Below are positions 17,918-28,608 of a stretch of DNA of 64,000 nucleotides, piece after piece. Each line of letters starts with the position of its first letter. Within the stretch, counting starts at the first letter, position 1. The position numbers and the translations under genes are program-made. This stretch comes from Vibrio bathopelagicus (GTDB lineage: Bacteria > Pseudomonadota > Gammaproteobacteria > Enterobacterales > Vibrionaceae). The notes under the pieces were generated by a model. It did not search any database and had not been told where the DNA came from. It saw only the letters and a program-made list of their open reading frames with translations. The DNA lies in contig NZ_CP062500.1 of assembly GCF_014879975.1 (NCBI RefSeq), forward strand, positions 1,178,001-1,242,000. The letters are read 5' to 3'.

Positions 17918-18925
17918 TTGATCGAAAAAATTTGGTTTAACAATCACCCGTTAAAATACCTTCTCTGGCCATTGTTGTGGCCGTTGAGTCTGCTGTTCAA
18001 AATGATCAGCAGTCAACGTCGTGAAGCGTATCTCTCTGGGAAGAAAGAAACCTATCGCCCACCTTTGCCAGTTATCGTTGTTGGAAATATTACCGCGGGT
18101 GGCAATGGTAAAACTCCGGTGGTTATCTGGTTAGTTGAGATGCTTCAAGCCAATGGTTTCAAGCCTGGTGTGGTTTCTCGAGGGTATGGCGCGAAAGCCC
18201 CTAGTTATCCATTAGTGTTGGACGAGAACACGCCTGCTGAACATTCGGGTGATGAACCTCGATTAATTCGAAAGCGGACAGGGGCGCCAGTAGCGGTTGA
18301 CCCTATACGTGCCAATGCTGTGAAGGCTTTGCTGAATCAAGGCGTTAATGTCATTATCACTGATGACGGTCTTCAGCATTATGCACTTGAGCGCGATATT
18401 GAGTTTGCAGTTATCGATGGTTCGAGACGCTTTGGTAGTGAATGTCTCATTCCTTTAGGGCCACTAAGAGAGCCGGTATCGCGCTTAGATACCGTGGATT
18501 TTTTGGTTAATAATGGTGGCAAAGCCCAAGGGCGCGAGTTCTCGATGTCTTTGCTAGCAAGCCAAGCCGTTAACCTTAAGACGGGACAGAAAGTACCAGT
18601 AGAAAAATTGCAAAAGCTGGTGGCTTTTGCAGGTATTGGTCATCCACCGCGCTTTTTTAAAACATTAGAAGATCTTGATGGTGATGTGGTTTTCACACAA
18701 GGTTTCGCCGACCATCAAGATTTTGATAAAGATGAACTTCATACCTTAGCAAAGAAAGGTATGAACATGATTATGACAGAAAAAGACGCTGTTAAATGTG
18801 AAAACTATGCGCAAGAAAACTGGTGGTATCTTCCAGTTTCTGCGCAGTTTGATGAAGATTCACAACAGCAAATTTTAAAAAGAATAAAAGAGGTTATGGA
18901 ATACTATGGATCACCGTCTGCTTGA
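17918..18925 (+). CDS. lpxK: Tetraacyldisaccharide 4'-kinase LpxK
   Basis: 335 residues, probably starting with TTG at 17918 ([17 protein letters not shown] follows, matching vibrio LpxK N-termini). LpxK phosphorylates the 4' position of the lipid A disaccharide at the inner membrane. The Walker A motif is [14 protein letters not shown] near residue 57, and [13 protein letters not shown] near 148 carries the catalytic Asp residues. The N-terminal hydrophobic segment anchors it to the membrane. It overlaps ycaR by 20 bases. Confidence 0.95.
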   Translation: MIEKIWFNNHPLKYLLWPLLWPLSLLFKMISSQRREAYLSGKKETYRPPLPVIVVGNITAGGNGKTPVVIWLVEMLQANGFKPGVVSRGYGAKAPSYPLVLDENTPAEHSGDEPRLIRKRTGAPVAVDPIRANAVKALLNQGVNVIITDDGLQHYALERDIEFAVIDGSRRFGSECLIPLGPLREPVSRLDTVDFLVNNGGKAQGREFSMSLLASQAVNLKTGQKVPVEKLQKLVAFAGIGHPPRFFKTLEDLDGDVVFTQGFADHQDFDKDELHTLAKKGMNMIMTEKDAVKCENYAQENWWYLPVSAQFDEDSQQQILKRIKEVMEYYGSPSA

Positions 18926-19085
18926 GATCGTTGCTTGCCCTGTATGTAAAGGTAAACTAACTTTTGACAAGGATAAGCAAGAGCTTGTTTGTAAAATTGA
19001 CCGTCTAGCTTATCCAATCAAAGAAGGTATTCCTGTTCTTCTAGAGCCTGAAGCTCGTACCGTTTCAATGGATGAGGGTAAGTAA
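18906..19085 (+). CDS. ycaR: YcaR/Trm112-family small protein
   Basis: 59 residues read directly from the sequence, [18 protein letters not shown] at the start. It overlaps the end of lpxK by 20 bases, and its stop TAA shares a base with the kdsB ATG. The family is Trm112-like (UPF0434): a short zinc-ribbon-like protein with CPVCKG near residue 11 and the conserved [12 protein letters not shown] at 36-47. In other organisms Trm112 proteins activate methyltransferases. E. coli has ycaR at the same place between lpxK and kdsB. The role here is unknown. Confidence 0.9.
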   Translation: MDHRLLEIVACPVCKGKLTFDKDKQELVCKIDRLAYPIKEGIPVLLEPEARTVSMDEGK

Positions 19086-19831
19086 TGTCGTTTACGGTTG
19101 TCATTCCGGCAAGATATCAATCGAGCCGTTTGCCAGGAAAACCATTGGCTGATATTGGTGGAAAGCCGATGATCCAATGGGTTTACGAACAGTCAATGAA
19201 GGCGGGTGCTGATAAAGTTATTATCGCTACCGATGACGCTCGAGTTGAGAAAGCGGCTAAAGCATTTGGTGCGACCGTTTGTATGACATCTCCGAATCAC
19301 GAATCAGGTACAGAGCGTTTAGCTGAAGTGATTGAAGTGATGAACATTCCCGATGACCATATTATCGTGAATGTTCAGGGGGATGAGCCCCTTATCCCTC
19401 CTGCAATTATTAATCAGGTTGCAAATAACCTGGCGAATAGCACAGCACCAATGGCAACGCTAGGTGTAGAAATTACTCACGCTGATGAAGTGTTTAATCC
19501 TAATGCTGTGAAGGTAGTAACGGATAAAGATGGTTACGCACTGTATTTTAGCCGAGCAACGATTCCTTGGGATCGCGATGCTTACGCGAACAATGGTACG
19601 GCTGCGGAATCGCCTTTGTTACGTCATATTGGCATTTACGCTTACCGTGCGGGTTTTATCAATACTTACATCAATTGGGAACCAAGTACCCTTGAGCGTA
19701 TTGAATGCCTAGAGCAACTACGAGTGCTGTGGTACGGAGAGAAAATCCATGTAGACGTTGCGGCTGAAGCGCCTGCTGCGGGTGTTGATACGCCAGAAGA
19801 CTTAGAAGCCGTTCGCGCCATTATTGGTTAA
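19085..19831 (+). CDS. kdsB: 3-deoxy-manno-octulosonate cytidylyltransferase KdsB
   Basis: 248 residues. KdsB makes CMP-KDO from CTP and KDO, the activated sugar for the lipopolysaccharide inner core. The N-terminal nucleotide-binding loop is [15 protein letters not shown] near residue 6, followed by [21 protein letters not shown] near 95 holds the metal-binding Asp. It is the last gene of the comEC-msbA-lpxK-ycaR-kdsB run and overlaps ycaR by one base; a terminator follows. Confidence 0.96.
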   Translation: MSFTVVIPARYQSSRLPGKPLADIGGKPMIQWVYEQSMKAGADKVIIATDDARVEKAAKAFGATVCMTSPNHESGTERLAEVIEVMNIPDDHIIVNVQGDEPLIPPAIINQVANNLANSTAPMATLGVEITHADEVFNPNAVKVVTDKDGYALYFSRATIPWDRDAYANNGTAAESPLLRHIGIYAYRAGFINTYINWEPSTLERIECLEQLRVLWYGEKIHVDVAAEAPAAGVDTPEDLEAVRAIIG

Positions 19832-19864
19832 GCTTCTTTGCTCTACAAAAATGCAAAATCACAG

Positions 19865-19890
19865 AGCCTCGCTTATGACGGGGCTTTTTT
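19865..19890 (+). terminator. Terminator after kdsB
   Basis: Stem AGCCTCG (19865-19871) with CGGGGCT (19879-19885), one G-T pair, then six T. Confidence 0.82.
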
Positions 19891-20018
19891 ACGTCTACAG
19901 AACGTGTATGTGTGTTTTATTGAACTAAGCTAGGGGATATTGAGTCGGTTGCATTCGTTTATGCATCATCAACTCTGAATTATCTGAGAATTACCTCGCT
20001 CGACTTTCAATTTTTCTT

Positions 20019-20024
20019 TATAAT
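20019..20024 (+). promoter_or_regulatory. Probable -10 element upstream of cmk
   Basis: A perfect TATAAT stands 70 bases before the cmk ATG. I could not assign a convincing -35 at 16-18 bases. Confidence 0.45.
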
Positions 20025-20093
20025 ATGCCGCCTATAAAGTAGTGGCGATCTGCTAGTACAGAATACAACTTACGACAAAACGTGGAGTAAAAG

Positions 20094-20774
20094 ATGCCTT
20101 CTCAAAGCCCAGTGATTACGGTTGATGGACCAAGTGGTGCAGGTAAAGGTACCCTGTGTATGTTACTAGCAGACAAGCTAGGTTTTCATCTTCTAGACTC
20201 AGGTGCGATCTATCGCGTACTGGCTTTAGCGGCAATTCACCACGGTGTAGATACTGAATCGGAAGATGCTTTGGTACCGCTTGCTACTCACCTCGATGTA
20301 CAGTTTATTGCTGAAGGTGACTTGGTTAAGGTTATCTTGGAAGGTGAAGATGTGTCTGGTGAACTTCGTAAAGAAGAAACTGGCATGGCAGCTTCAAAAG
20401 TAGCGGCTCTACCTCGCGTTCGTGAAGCACTACTGCGTCGTCAGCGTGCTTTTAGCGCTGCTCCTGGTTTAGTGGCAGACGGTCGTGACATGGGAACCGT
20501 TGTATTTGTTGAAGCTGAAGCGAAAATATTTTTAGATGCAAGTGCTGAAGAGCGTGCGAACCGCCGCCTTAAACAGTTGCAAGAGAAGGGGTTAGATGTT
20601 AAATTTGACGACCTTTTGAGCGAGATCCAAGAGCGAGACGACCGAGATCGTAATCGCCCAGTTGCGCCGTTACGCCCAGCTGAGGATGCGCTTGTGCTTG
20701 ATTCTACCTCGATGAACATCGAACAAGTAGTAGAAAAAGCACTACACTATATTGAATCGAAACTGGCTGGGTAA
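20094..20774 (+). CDS. cmk: Cytidylate kinase Cmk
   Basis: 226 residues. Cmk phosphorylates CMP and dCMP with ATP, recycling nucleotides from RNA turnover and phospholipid synthesis. The P-loop is GPSGAGKGT at residues 10-18; [10 protein letters not shown] near 128 is the conserved Asp-Arg region that contacts the pyrimidine; [13 protein letters not shown] near 185 is the LID region. Its neighbour is rpsA, the usual cmk-rpsA pair. Confidence 0.97.
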   Translation: MPSQSPVITVDGPSGAGKGTLCMLLADKLGFHLLDSGAIYRVLALAAIHHGVDTESEDALVPLATHLDVQFIAEGDLVKVILEGEDVSGELRKEETGMAASKVAALPRVREALLRRQRAFSAAPGLVADGRDMGTVVFVEAEAKIFLDASAEERANRRLKQLQEKGLDVKFDDLLSEIQERDDRDRNRPVAPLRPAEDALVLDSTSMNIEQVVEKALHYIESKLAG

Positions 20775-20775
20775 T

Positions 20776-20880
20776 TTCGCCGAGCTAGTACGAACGTTGG
20801 TCGCAAGGATGATGACCGGCGAATTTATCAACCCCATGCGGTAGGATACCCATGGACGTTTAATTATTGAAGATTAAATA
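20776..20880 (+). promoter_or_regulatory. rpsA leader, probable S1 autoregulatory operator
   Basis: Two hairpins precede rpsA. The first pairs TTCGCCG (20776-20782) with CGGCGAA (20817-20823) and has an inner GTC/GAC stem; its loop carries AAGGAT. The second pairs CCATG (20834-20838) with CATGG (20851-20855), extended by GGT/ACC, and its loop is AGGAT. Then comes a weak GAAG ribosome site in A/T-rich sequence before the ATG. The layout resembles the E. coli rpsA translation-initiation region, where hairpin loops and a poor ribosome site let protein S1 control its own synthesis. Confidence 0.7.
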
Positions 20881-22551
20881 ATGACTGAATCTTTTGCTCA
20901 ACTCTTTGAAGAGTTTCTATCTGAAACTGAATTCCAACAAGGCAGCATCGTTAAAGGTACTGTAGTAGCTATTGAGAACGGTTTCGTTCTTGTAGATGCT
21001 GGTCTTAAGTCTGAATCTGCTATCCCTGCTGAACAATTCAAGAACGCTGCTGGCGAACTTGAAGTTGAAGTTGGTGCTGAAGTAGACGTAGCTCTAGACG
21101 CTGTTGAAGATGGTTTCGGTGAGACTCAACTTTCTCGTGAGAAAGCTAAGCGTCACGAAGCTTGGATCGTACTTGAGAAAGCTTGTGAAGAAGCTGAAAC
21201 TGTTGTTGGTATCATCAACGGTAAAGTTAAAGGCGGTTTCACTGTTGAACTTAACGGTATCCGTGCTTTCCTTCCAGGTTCTCTAGTAGACGTACGTCCT
21301 ATCCGTGACACTGCTCACCTAGAAAACAAAGAGCTAGAGTTCAAAGTAATCAAGCTAGACCAGAAGCGTAACAACGTTGTTGTTTCTCGTCGTGCTGTTA
21401 TCGAATCTGAAAACAGTGTTGAGCGTGACGAACTTCTTGAAACTCTACAAGAAGGTACTGAAGTTAAAGGTATCGTTAAGAACCTTACTGACTACGGTGC
21501 ATTCGTTGATCTTGGCGGTGTTGACGGTCTTCTACATATCACAGATATGGCTTGGAAGCGTGTTAAGCACCCATCAGAGATCGTTAACGTTGGTGACGAA
21601 ATCCTAGTTAAAGTTCTTAAGTTCGATCGTGAGCGCACTCGTGTTTCACTAGGTCTTAAGCAACTAGGCGAAGATCCATGGGTAGCAATCGCTAAGCGTT
21701 ACCCAGAAGGTCACAAGCTTTCTGGTCGTGTTACGAACCTAACTGACTACGGCTGCTTCGTTGAAATCGAAGAAGGCGTTGAAGGTCTAGTACACGTTTC
21801 TGAAATGGATTGGACTAACAAGAACATCCACCCTTCTAAAGTTGTTAATGTTGGCGACGAAGTTGAGGTTATGGTTCTTGATATCGACGAAGAACGTCGT
21901 CGTATCTCTCTAGGTCTGAAACAGTGTAAAGCTAACCCATGGCAGTCATTTGCAGAAATGCAAGCTAAGGGCGACAAAGTTACTGGTAAGATCAAGTCTA
22001 TCACTGACTTTGGTATCTTCATCGGTCTAGAAGGCGGTATCGACGGTCTTGTACACCTATCTGACATTTCTTGGAACGCTGCCGGCGAAGAAGCTGTACG
22101 TGAATACAAGAAAGGCGACGAAATCTCTGCTGTTGTTCTAGCAGTAGATGCAGAGCGTGAGCGTATTTCTCTTGGCGTTAAGCAAATGGAAAACGACCCG
22201 TTCAACGCATACGTTGCTGACAACAAGAAAGGTGTTCTTGTAAACGGTACTGTAACTGCAGTTGACGCTAAAGGCGCTACTATCGAGCTAATCGAAGGCG
22301 TTGAAGGCTACCTACGTGCTTCTGAAGTTTCTCGTGACCGTATCGAAGATGCATCTCTAATCCTAAGCGTTGGCGACAGCGTTGAAGCGAAGTTCACTGG
22401 TGTAGACCGTAAGAACCGCGTAATCAACCTATCTATCAAAGCTAAAGATGAAGCTGATGAGCAAGAAGCAATGGCTTCACTGAACAAGTCTGATGAAGGC
22501 GCGTTCGGTAACGCAATGGCAGACGCATTCAAAGCTGCTAAAGGCGAATAA
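20881..22551 (+). CDS. rpsA: 30S ribosomal protein S1
   Basis: 556 residues, against 557 in E. coli. S1 binds mRNA leaders and brings them to the 30S subunit. Six S1/OB-fold repeats run through the protein, at roughly 20-87, 105-170, 190-260, 275-345, 360-432 and 447-515. Repeats three to five show the clearest pattern of [18 protein letters not shown] type and RISLGLKQ endings. Codon use is strongly biased toward the preferred vibrio codons, as expected of a highly expressed gene. A leader with hairpins suggests autogenous control. Confidence 0.98.
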   Translation: MTESFAQLFEEFLSETEFQQGSIVKGTVVAIENGFVLVDAGLKSESAIPAEQFKNAAGELEVEVGAEVDVALDAVEDGFGETQLSREKAKRHEAWIVLEKACEEAETVVGIINGKVKGGFTVELNGIRAFLPGSLVDVRPIRDTAHLENKELEFKVIKLDQKRNNVVVSRRAVIESENSVERDELLETLQEGTEVKGIVKNLTDYGAFVDLGGVDGLLHITDMAWKRVKHPSEIVNVGDEILVKVLKFDRERTRVSLGLKQLGEDPWVAIAKRYPEGHKLSGRVTNLTDYGCFVEIEEGVEGLVHVSEMDWTNKNIHPSKVVNVGDEVEVMVLDIDEERRRISLGLKQCKANPWQSFAEMQAKGDKVTGKIKSITDFGIFIGLEGGIDGLVHLSDISWNAAGEEAVREYKKGDEISAVVLAVDAERERISLGVKQMENDPFNAYVADNKKGVLVNGTVTAVDAKGATIELIEGVEGYLRASEVSRDRIEDASLILSVGDSVEAKFTGVDRKNRVINLSIKAKDEADEQEAMASLNKSDEGAFGNAMADAFKAAKGE

Positions 22552-22568
22552 TTTAATTTTTCGCTAAG

Positions 22569-22595
22569 AAGGAGCCGTAAGGCTCCTTTTTTTTT
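22569..22595 (+). terminator. Terminator after rpsA
   Basis: AAGGAGCC/GGCTCCTT stem with a GTAA loop and nine T. Confidence 0.93.
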
Positions 22596-22650
22596 GCTTA
22601 TTTTTCCGATAGGTCTATAATTTCTAAAAAGAAAACCAACGAGGGTAACT

Positions 22651-22935
22651 ATGACTAAGTCTGAATTGATTGAAAGACTGTGCGCTGAGCAAACGCACCT
22701 TTCTGCAAAAGAAATTGAAGACGCTGTAAAAGACATTTTAGAGCATATGGCTTCAACACTAGAAAGTGGTGACCGAATCGAAATTCGCGGTTTTGGTAGC
22801 TTTTCTCTTCACTACCGTGAGCCTCGAGTTGGACGTAATCCAAAGACTGGCGACAAGGTAGAGTTGGAAGGTAAATACGTTCCTCACTTTAAACCAGGTA
22901 AAGAGCTACGTGAACGAGTAAACTCAGGATTGTAG
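22651..22935 (+). CDS. ihfB: Integration host factor beta subunit
   Basis: 94 residues, the same length as E. coli IhfB. IHF is the alpha-beta heterodimer that bends DNA by about 160 degrees. The DNA-binding arm signature [21 protein letters not shown] lies at about 45-65 (shown here: GFGSF and RVGRNPKTG). The rpsA-ihfB order is conserved in gammaproteobacteria; here each gene has its own terminator. Confidence 0.97.
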   Translation: MTKSELIERLCAEQTHLSAKEIEDAVKDILEHMASTLESGDRIEIRGFGSFSLHYREPRVGRNPKTGDKVELEGKYVPHFKPGKELRERVNSGL

Positions 22936-22954
22936 TCTACTTATCGGAATTAAG

Positions 22955-22988
22955 AAAAGCGGCATACTATAATGTATGCCGCTTTTTT
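22955..22988. terminator. Terminator after ihfB
   Basis: Stem GCGGCATAC (22959-22967) with GTATGCCGC (22974-22982), flanked by A4 and T6. The A/T flanks allow function on both strands. Confidence 0.92.
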
Positions 22989-23064
22989 ATGACCATAATA
23001 TGGTGGTCTGATTAGTAATTTTCCTGCATAATCGTACAGCTAACCAACCAATGAGTGATGAACT

Positions 23065-23337
23065 ATGAAAATTATAAAAATAGTCGCCGTTATCGCACTT
23101 TTCTTAATTGCACTGGCTTTAGGCTCTCAGAACCAAACCACTGTGAACTTCAATTATCTGCTAGCACAAGGTGACTTCCACTTATCAAGCTTATTAGGTG
23201 TTGTCTTCGTTTCAGGCTTTGGCCTTGCTTGGTTAGTCTTTGGTAATATGCACATGCGATCTCAGCTGAAAATTCATCGCTTGAAAAAACAACTCAATAA
23301 GCAATCAAAGCAGGTAGCTGCTGCTACTAAAGCTTAA
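23065..23337 (+). CDS. lapA: LapA (YciS), inner-membrane partner of LapB
   Basis: 90 residues with two membrane helices (about 4-20 and 43-64) and a basic coiled C-terminal tail. It belongs to the LapA/YciS family (DUF1049), whose signature is the first helix followed by GSQNQTTVNFNYLLAQ. LapA works with LapB in the assembly and regulation of lipopolysaccharide. lapB follows after 12 bases, so the two form an operon as in E. coli. Confidence 0.92.
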   Translation: MKIIKIVAVIALFLIALALGSQNQTTVNFNYLLAQGDFHLSSLLGVVFVSGFGLAWLVFGNMHMRSQLKIHRLKKQLNKQSKQVAAATKA

Positions 23338-23349
23338 AGGCTGTATTTG

Positions 23350-24525
23350 ATGTTAGAGTTACTGTTCTTACTTTTACCGATTGCAGCCGCTTATGGCTGG
23401 TATATGGGTAATCGTAACGCTCAGCAAGAAAAACAAAAGCAATCACACCAGATCTCCCGCCAGTATGTGACGGGTTTGAACCTATTGTTGTCGGACCAAT
23501 CTGACAAAGCGGTCGATCACTTTATCGAACTGCTTCAAGTAGACAATGAAACCATTGATACTCACTTGGCCTTGGGTAATCTATTTCGCTCAAGAGGTGA
23601 GGTAGATCGAGCTATTCGAATTCACCAAAACCTTATCTCTCGTTCGGGGCTAACCCTCGATCAAAAAAACCTCGCACTGCAACAACTCGCAAAAGACTAT
23701 ATGGTCTCCGGTTTCCTCGATCGCGCTGAAAAAATCTTTGAACAGCTCGTAGAAGAACCTGATCATAAAGAGGGTGCTTTGCAACAGCTGGTCGCTATTT
23801 ATCAGCAGACTCGAGAGTGGAATAAGGCGATCCATTACGGCAATATTCTCGTTAAGCTTGGTAAGAAAAAAAGAAAGATGCGCGCAACTGTTGCGCACTT
23901 TTGGTGTGAGCTAGCAATGCAAGAGCAAGCAGAGGGTAATCGTTCTAAAGCTCTTCAGCATTTTAAAAAAGCGCTCTCTGAAGACCCTAAGTGTGTTCGG
24001 GCCAGCATTGCGTTAGGTAAGTTCCATTTAGCGAATGAAGATTACCAGAAGACGATTACCTGTCTTGAGTCTGTGCTTGAACAAGATATAGATTTTATCA
24101 GTGAGGTGCTTCCAACCCTTGCTGAGTGTTACCACAAGCTTGGCCAAGAGGCTGAACTTGTTGAATTCCTAAAAGCCTGTATTCAAAAGAAAGCCGGTGT
24201 TTCAGCTGAATTGATGCTTGCTCAGTTGGTGGCTCATCACGAAGATGTTGGCTCCGCTCAAGAGTTGCTGACCAAGCAGCTGGTTAAAAACCCAACTATG
24301 AAAGGCTTCTATCGATTAATTGATTATCATCTTGCTGAAGCAGAAGAAGGTCGTGCGAAAGACAGTCTGACGACTCTTCAGTCTATGGTTGGTGAACAAC
24401 TTAAAGTTAAACCTCATTACCGCTGTCGTCAGTGTGGTTTCTCGACACACTCGATGTATTGGCACTGCCCTTCATGTAAAGGGTGGGGGACGATCAAGCC
24501 TATTCGTGGGCTTGATGGTGAATAG
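23350..24525 (+). CDS. lapB: LapB (YciM), TPR regulator of lipopolysaccharide synthesis
   Basis: 391 residues from ATG 23350; a TTG just before it is not preferred. LapB is anchored by one N-terminal helix (residues 2-18) with the rest in the cytoplasm. It presents LpxC to the protease FtsH, limiting lipid A synthesis. A series of TPR repeats covers about 35-340. The C-terminal rubredoxin-like knuckle has CRQCG and CPSCKGWG near 358-380, giving four Cys for iron or zinc. It is close in length to E. coli LapB (389). Confidence 0.95.
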   Translation: MLELLFLLLPIAAAYGWYMGNRNAQQEKQKQSHQISRQYVTGLNLLLSDQSDKAVDHFIELLQVDNETIDTHLALGNLFRSRGEVDRAIRIHQNLISRSGLTLDQKNLALQQLAKDYMVSGFLDRAEKIFEQLVEEPDHKEGALQQLVAIYQQTREWNKAIHYGNILVKLGKKKRKMRATVAHFWCELAMQEQAEGNRSKALQHFKKALSEDPKCVRASIALGKFHLANEDYQKTITCLESVLEQDIDFISEVLPTLAECYHKLGQEAELVEFLKACIQKKAGVSAELMLAQLVAHHEDVGSAQELLTKQLVKNPTMKGFYRLIDYHLAEAEEGRAKDSLTTLQSMVGEQLKVKPHYRCRQCGFSTHSMYWHCPSCKGWGTIKPIRGLDGE

Positions 24526-24557
24526 ATTTGTGGTCATTGTTAGACCAAATTAATAAT

Positions 24558-24580
24558 TGCAGCTTTCGGGCTGCATTTTT
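24558..24580 (+). terminator. Terminator after lapB
   Basis: Stem TGCAGC/GCTGCA with a six-base loop and a T5 run. Confidence 0.75.
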
Positions 24581-24648
24581 ATGACTGTTATTTGTCGCTA
24601 TTACTTGTAGTGATTATTTAAAGAAAGTTAACCGCGTTAGGAGATGAA

Positions 24649-25344
24649 ATGAACGACCAAAAAATCATTGTAGCATTGGATTATGACAATCAAGCGGATG
24701 CATTAGCCTTTGTTGATCGTATCGATCCAGCGTCTTGCCGCTTAAAAGTCGGTAAAGAGATGTTTACCCTGTTTGGCCCTGAATTCGTCCGTGAATTACA
24801 TAAACGTGGTTTTTCAGTATTCTTAGACCTTAAGTTCCACGACATTCCAAACACATGTTCAAAAGCGGTACGTGCTGCCGCTGAGATGGGCGTGTGGATG
24901 GTGAACGTACATGCGAGCGGTGGCGAGCGCATGATGACGGCTTCACGCGAAATTCTAGAACCTTACGGTAAAGATCGTCCATTACTCATCGGTGTTACTG
25001 TGTTAACCAGCATGGAACAATCTGATTTGGCGGGTATTGGTTTGAACCTTCAACCACAAGAGCAAGTAATGCGCTTGGCGTCTTTGACTCAAAATTCAGG
25101 CCTAGATGGCGTTGTATGTTCTGCTCAAGAAGCTTCATTGTTGAAAGGCGAGTTGGGTAAAGAGTTCAAGCTTGTGACTCCTGGTATTCGTCCTGTAGGC
25201 GCTGACGTTGGCGACCAGAAGCGTATTATGACGCCAGTTCAAGCGATTCAAGCTGGTTCAGACTACTTAGTTATCGGTCGTCCAATTACTCAAGCTACAG
25301 ACCCAGCAGCAGTACTTGCTGAAATCAACGGAACGCTAGTTTAA
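24649..25344 (+). CDS. pyrF: Orotidine 5'-phosphate decarboxylase PyrF
   Basis: 231 residues forming a TIM barrel. PyrF converts OMP to UMP, the last step of de novo UMP synthesis. The catalytic signature [10 protein letters not shown] lies near residue 62 with the Asp-Lys-Asp set; VTPGIRP near 180 and VIGRPITQA near 205 bind phosphate. The start is preceded by TTAGGAGA. It has its own terminator and follows lapAB as in many enteric relatives. Confidence 0.97.
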   Translation: MNDQKIIVALDYDNQADALAFVDRIDPASCRLKVGKEMFTLFGPEFVRELHKRGFSVFLDLKFHDIPNTCSKAVRAAAEMGVWMVNVHASGGERMMTASREILEPYGKDRPLLIGVTVLTSMEQSDLAGIGLNLQPQEQVMRLASLTQNSGLDGVVCSAQEASLLKGELGKEFKLVTPGIRPVGADVGDQKRIMTPVQAIQAGSDYLVIGRPITQATDPAAVLAEINGTLV

Positions 25345-25366
25345 GAGCGATACAGCGATACGAATG

Positions 25367-25399
25367 AAGAAGGCCAGCAATTTGCTGGCCTTCTTATTT
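25367..25399. terminator. Bidirectional terminator between pyrF and miaE
   Basis: A perfect 12-bp stem AAGAAGGCCAGC/GCTGGCCTTCTT with a five-base loop. It separates two converging genes and probably serves both. Confidence 0.9.
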
Positions 25400-25450
25400 A
25401 TTGACGAGATATAAATTGGTTCCGATGGGTTTGGCTTTTCTGTGCTGTTC

Positions 25451-26206
25451 TTAAATCGGAGCGCCGCTATGGAATTTGAAGTCACTGTCTTCAGAAGTGA
25501 TGAGGTCGGCTTCTACCTGCGCAAAATGAGCTATACGCTCAGAGATATCTTTCCCTGCGATTTGCTCTGCGAGTTCAAGGTAATCCTGATAGTGACGAGC
25601 TTCTGAGCGAAGTAGAGAGACGTAAAACTTCTCCATGTCTTCTTCCAAGAAAGGGGCCAGTTTAGCAAAGCGTTCACAAGAGCGAGCTTCAATAAAGGCG
25701 CCGATGATCAGCTTATCAACCAGAGCGTCTGGCTCGTAAGTTTTCACTTGCTTGATTAAACCTTTAGCATAACGACCTGCTTCAATCGGTTGATACGTCA
25801 CGCCTTTCTTTACCATCAATTCCATGACTTGATAAAAGTGATGCAGTTCTTCTTTAATTAGCAGCACCATTTTATCAATCAAGTCAGCACCGTAATTACA
25901 GCCTTCTTTTGCTGTGATTTGCTTAGATACGTTACTTTTACCACGTAGCGACTCCAAGTCTCCGATACGACGATAAGCAAATTGCTCGTATGGCAAAATC
26001 CACTCATTTAATTGCTTCGCGCTTTCTTTATCTACCGCATACTTACGGATAAGGAACAAAGCACTTTGAGCGGCTTTGAGCTCACAAAGCATGTGATCGC
26101 GTAGAATGATATGAAGGTTTTCAGGCTTCTTGGCTTCATCTATCCATGAATCTGGCGTTTCAGCTTTAAGAAAAGAGTGTATTGGGGCTAATAATTCTTG
26201 ATACAT
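25451..26206 (-). CDS. miaE: tRNA-(ms2io6A37) hydroxylase MiaE
   Basis: 251 residues from the ATG at 26206 (MYQELLAPIHSFL); a GTG 13 codons upstream at 26245 is an alternative start. MiaE is a non-haem di-iron monooxygenase of the ferritin-like fold that hydroxylates the isopentenyl group of ms2i6A37 in tRNAs. Helical segments contain the ligand pattern: EELHHF near residue 119 and EARHYQDYLE near 190 (ExxH). The gene stands alone on the minus strand, with terminators on both sides. Confidence 0.92.
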   Translation of the reverse strand: MYQELLAPIHSFLKAETPDSWIDEAKKPENLHIILRDHMLCELKAAQSALFLIRKYAVDKESAKQLNEWILPYEQFAYRRIGDLESLRGKSNVSKQITAKEGCNYGADLIDKMVLLIKEELHHFYQVMELMVKKGVTYQPIEAGRYAKGLIKQVKTYEPDALVDKLIIGAFIEARSCERFAKLAPFLEEDMEKFYVSLLRSEARHYQDYLELAEQIAGKDISERIAHFAQVEADLITSEDSDFKFHSGAPI

Positions 26207-26293
26207 GGTCGGGGCAAGTTTGTTGATAATGCGCGATTTTATCACAGCTCATGAGATCTCCCTATTCGGAGAAAGGAAATTCACTAGGAACAA

Positions 26294-26331
26294 AAAAGGC
26301 CGCCTATTTAATGTAAATGAGGCGGCCTTTT
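26294..26331. terminator. Terminator between the 26350-27114 gene and miaE
   Basis: Stem AAAAGGCCGCCT paired with AGGCGGCCTTTT, with an inner ATTTA/TAAAT helix. In the minus direction it is followed by TT and ends the gene at 26350-27114. Confidence 0.9.
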
Positions 26332-26349
26332 CGTGTTTGAGTTAGACGG

Positions 26350-27114
26350 TTACCATTTCTTCTTCTGACCGAAGAGGGCATCCATATCGTCGTCACGCTC
26401 TTTAGATTCCATTTGCTGTAAGTCTTGAGCATTTTTGTCTTGGCGTTTCTGATCAAGCTCGTTCAACATCTGCTGAAGTTTTTCTTTTGCTTGATTAGAG
26501 TACGCATCATTCTTAGTCGCTAAAGCATCAATGCCTTTGCGTAATAGCTGAATCGCCGTACCTGGTTGTCCGCGAGAAATCGAATCGTTAGCACGTTTGA
26601 TTACGTTTTCAATATTGATACGAATCTGGATCGTTTCTAGACGAGCATTTTCAACTACGTAAGCTTGAGTATCAAAGCGGCCTTTATTGTGTTCGTTACG
26701 AACCGTATCGCGAAGGCGTTTAACCAATTTCAGCATCATGATTGCTTGCTTATCACTGCTCGGAACACGGAAAGTAGTACTTTCACCACCTTGGTAGTTC
26801 TCTTTTAGCTGTGTGATCTGTTGTTTTACGCTTTCGATTCGTTGCAGGAGCTGTTTATTCTTGGGATCAAGTTGATACATGTTTTCCAGTGCATCAAGGA
26901 TTCGGTTATTTAAGCATATAAGAAGGTCTTGGCTAAAAGGCATGTGATGAGCATTACCAATCAACTCTTCAGTTCCGTCAATAATGGTTAGATAACGAGA
27001 AGCTTCCTGTTTCTTCGCTGTTTCTACCTTAACTTTGTATTGAAGCATGATGTTGTAGCCTAAAACCAACACCAAAAGAACGGCGACTAAGGCGATTATT
27101 AAACCAATATTCAT
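26350..27114 (-). CDS. Membrane-anchored coiled-coil protein of unknown function
   Basis: 254 residues. One hydrophobic helix (about 3-22, IGLIIALVAVLLVLVLGYNIM) is followed by a long polar, alpha-helical region. Stretches near 95-110, 155-180 and 205-235 look like coiled coil, and the tail is DDDMDALFGQKKKW, with an acidic patch and a basic end. The protein is probably anchored in the inner membrane with its body in the cytoplasm. I recognise no catalytic motif. Similar proteins in vibrios carry vague labels such as DNA repair ATPase, which I cannot support. It lies divergent from cysB. Confidence 0.8.
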   Translation of the reverse strand: MNIGLIIALVAVLLVLVLGYNIMLQYKVKVETAKKQEASRYLTIIDGTEELIGNAHHMPFSQDLLICLNNRILDALENMYQLDPKNKQLLQRIESVKQQITQLKENYQGGESTTFRVPSSDKQAIMMLKLVKRLRDTVRNEHNKGRFDTQAYVVENARLETIQIRINIENVIKRANDSISRGQPGTAIQLLRKGIDALATKNDAYSNQAKEKLQQMLNELDQKRQDKNAQDLQQMESKERDDDMDALFGQKKKW

Positions 27115-28411
<1,297 letters not shown>

Positions 28412-28440
28412 GTCCCAATCTTGCTTAACTAGATTTCTAG

Positions 28441-28472
28441 ACGGTCTGTTATTAATTATCAGGCCGTTTTTC
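28441..28472 (+). terminator. Terminator after cysB
   Basis: ACGGTCTG (28441-28448) pairs with CAGGCCGT (28460-28467), followed by T5. Confidence 0.82.
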
Positions 28473-28608
28473 GTTTTAGCTTAACCTAATGATAACGATC
28501 CCTTACAGTTTGCTAATTTTATAGCGATCCTTTTTATAGCTTCTTTCTATATGTTTCCTTTCTATTTATGCTTCTTGCCCCTACAATCCACGCATCATAG
28601 GGGGAAGC

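Noticed and set aside
21747..22226. 159-residue open frame on the minus strand inside rpsA
   Set aside because: It is the antisense shadow of a highly biased coding sequence; no ribosome site, low-complexity Ser/Thr/Pro content and no recognisable domain.
22308..22736. 142-residue minus-strand frame spanning the rpsA end and ihfB start
   Set aside because: It crosses a strong terminator and two real genes and has no family features.
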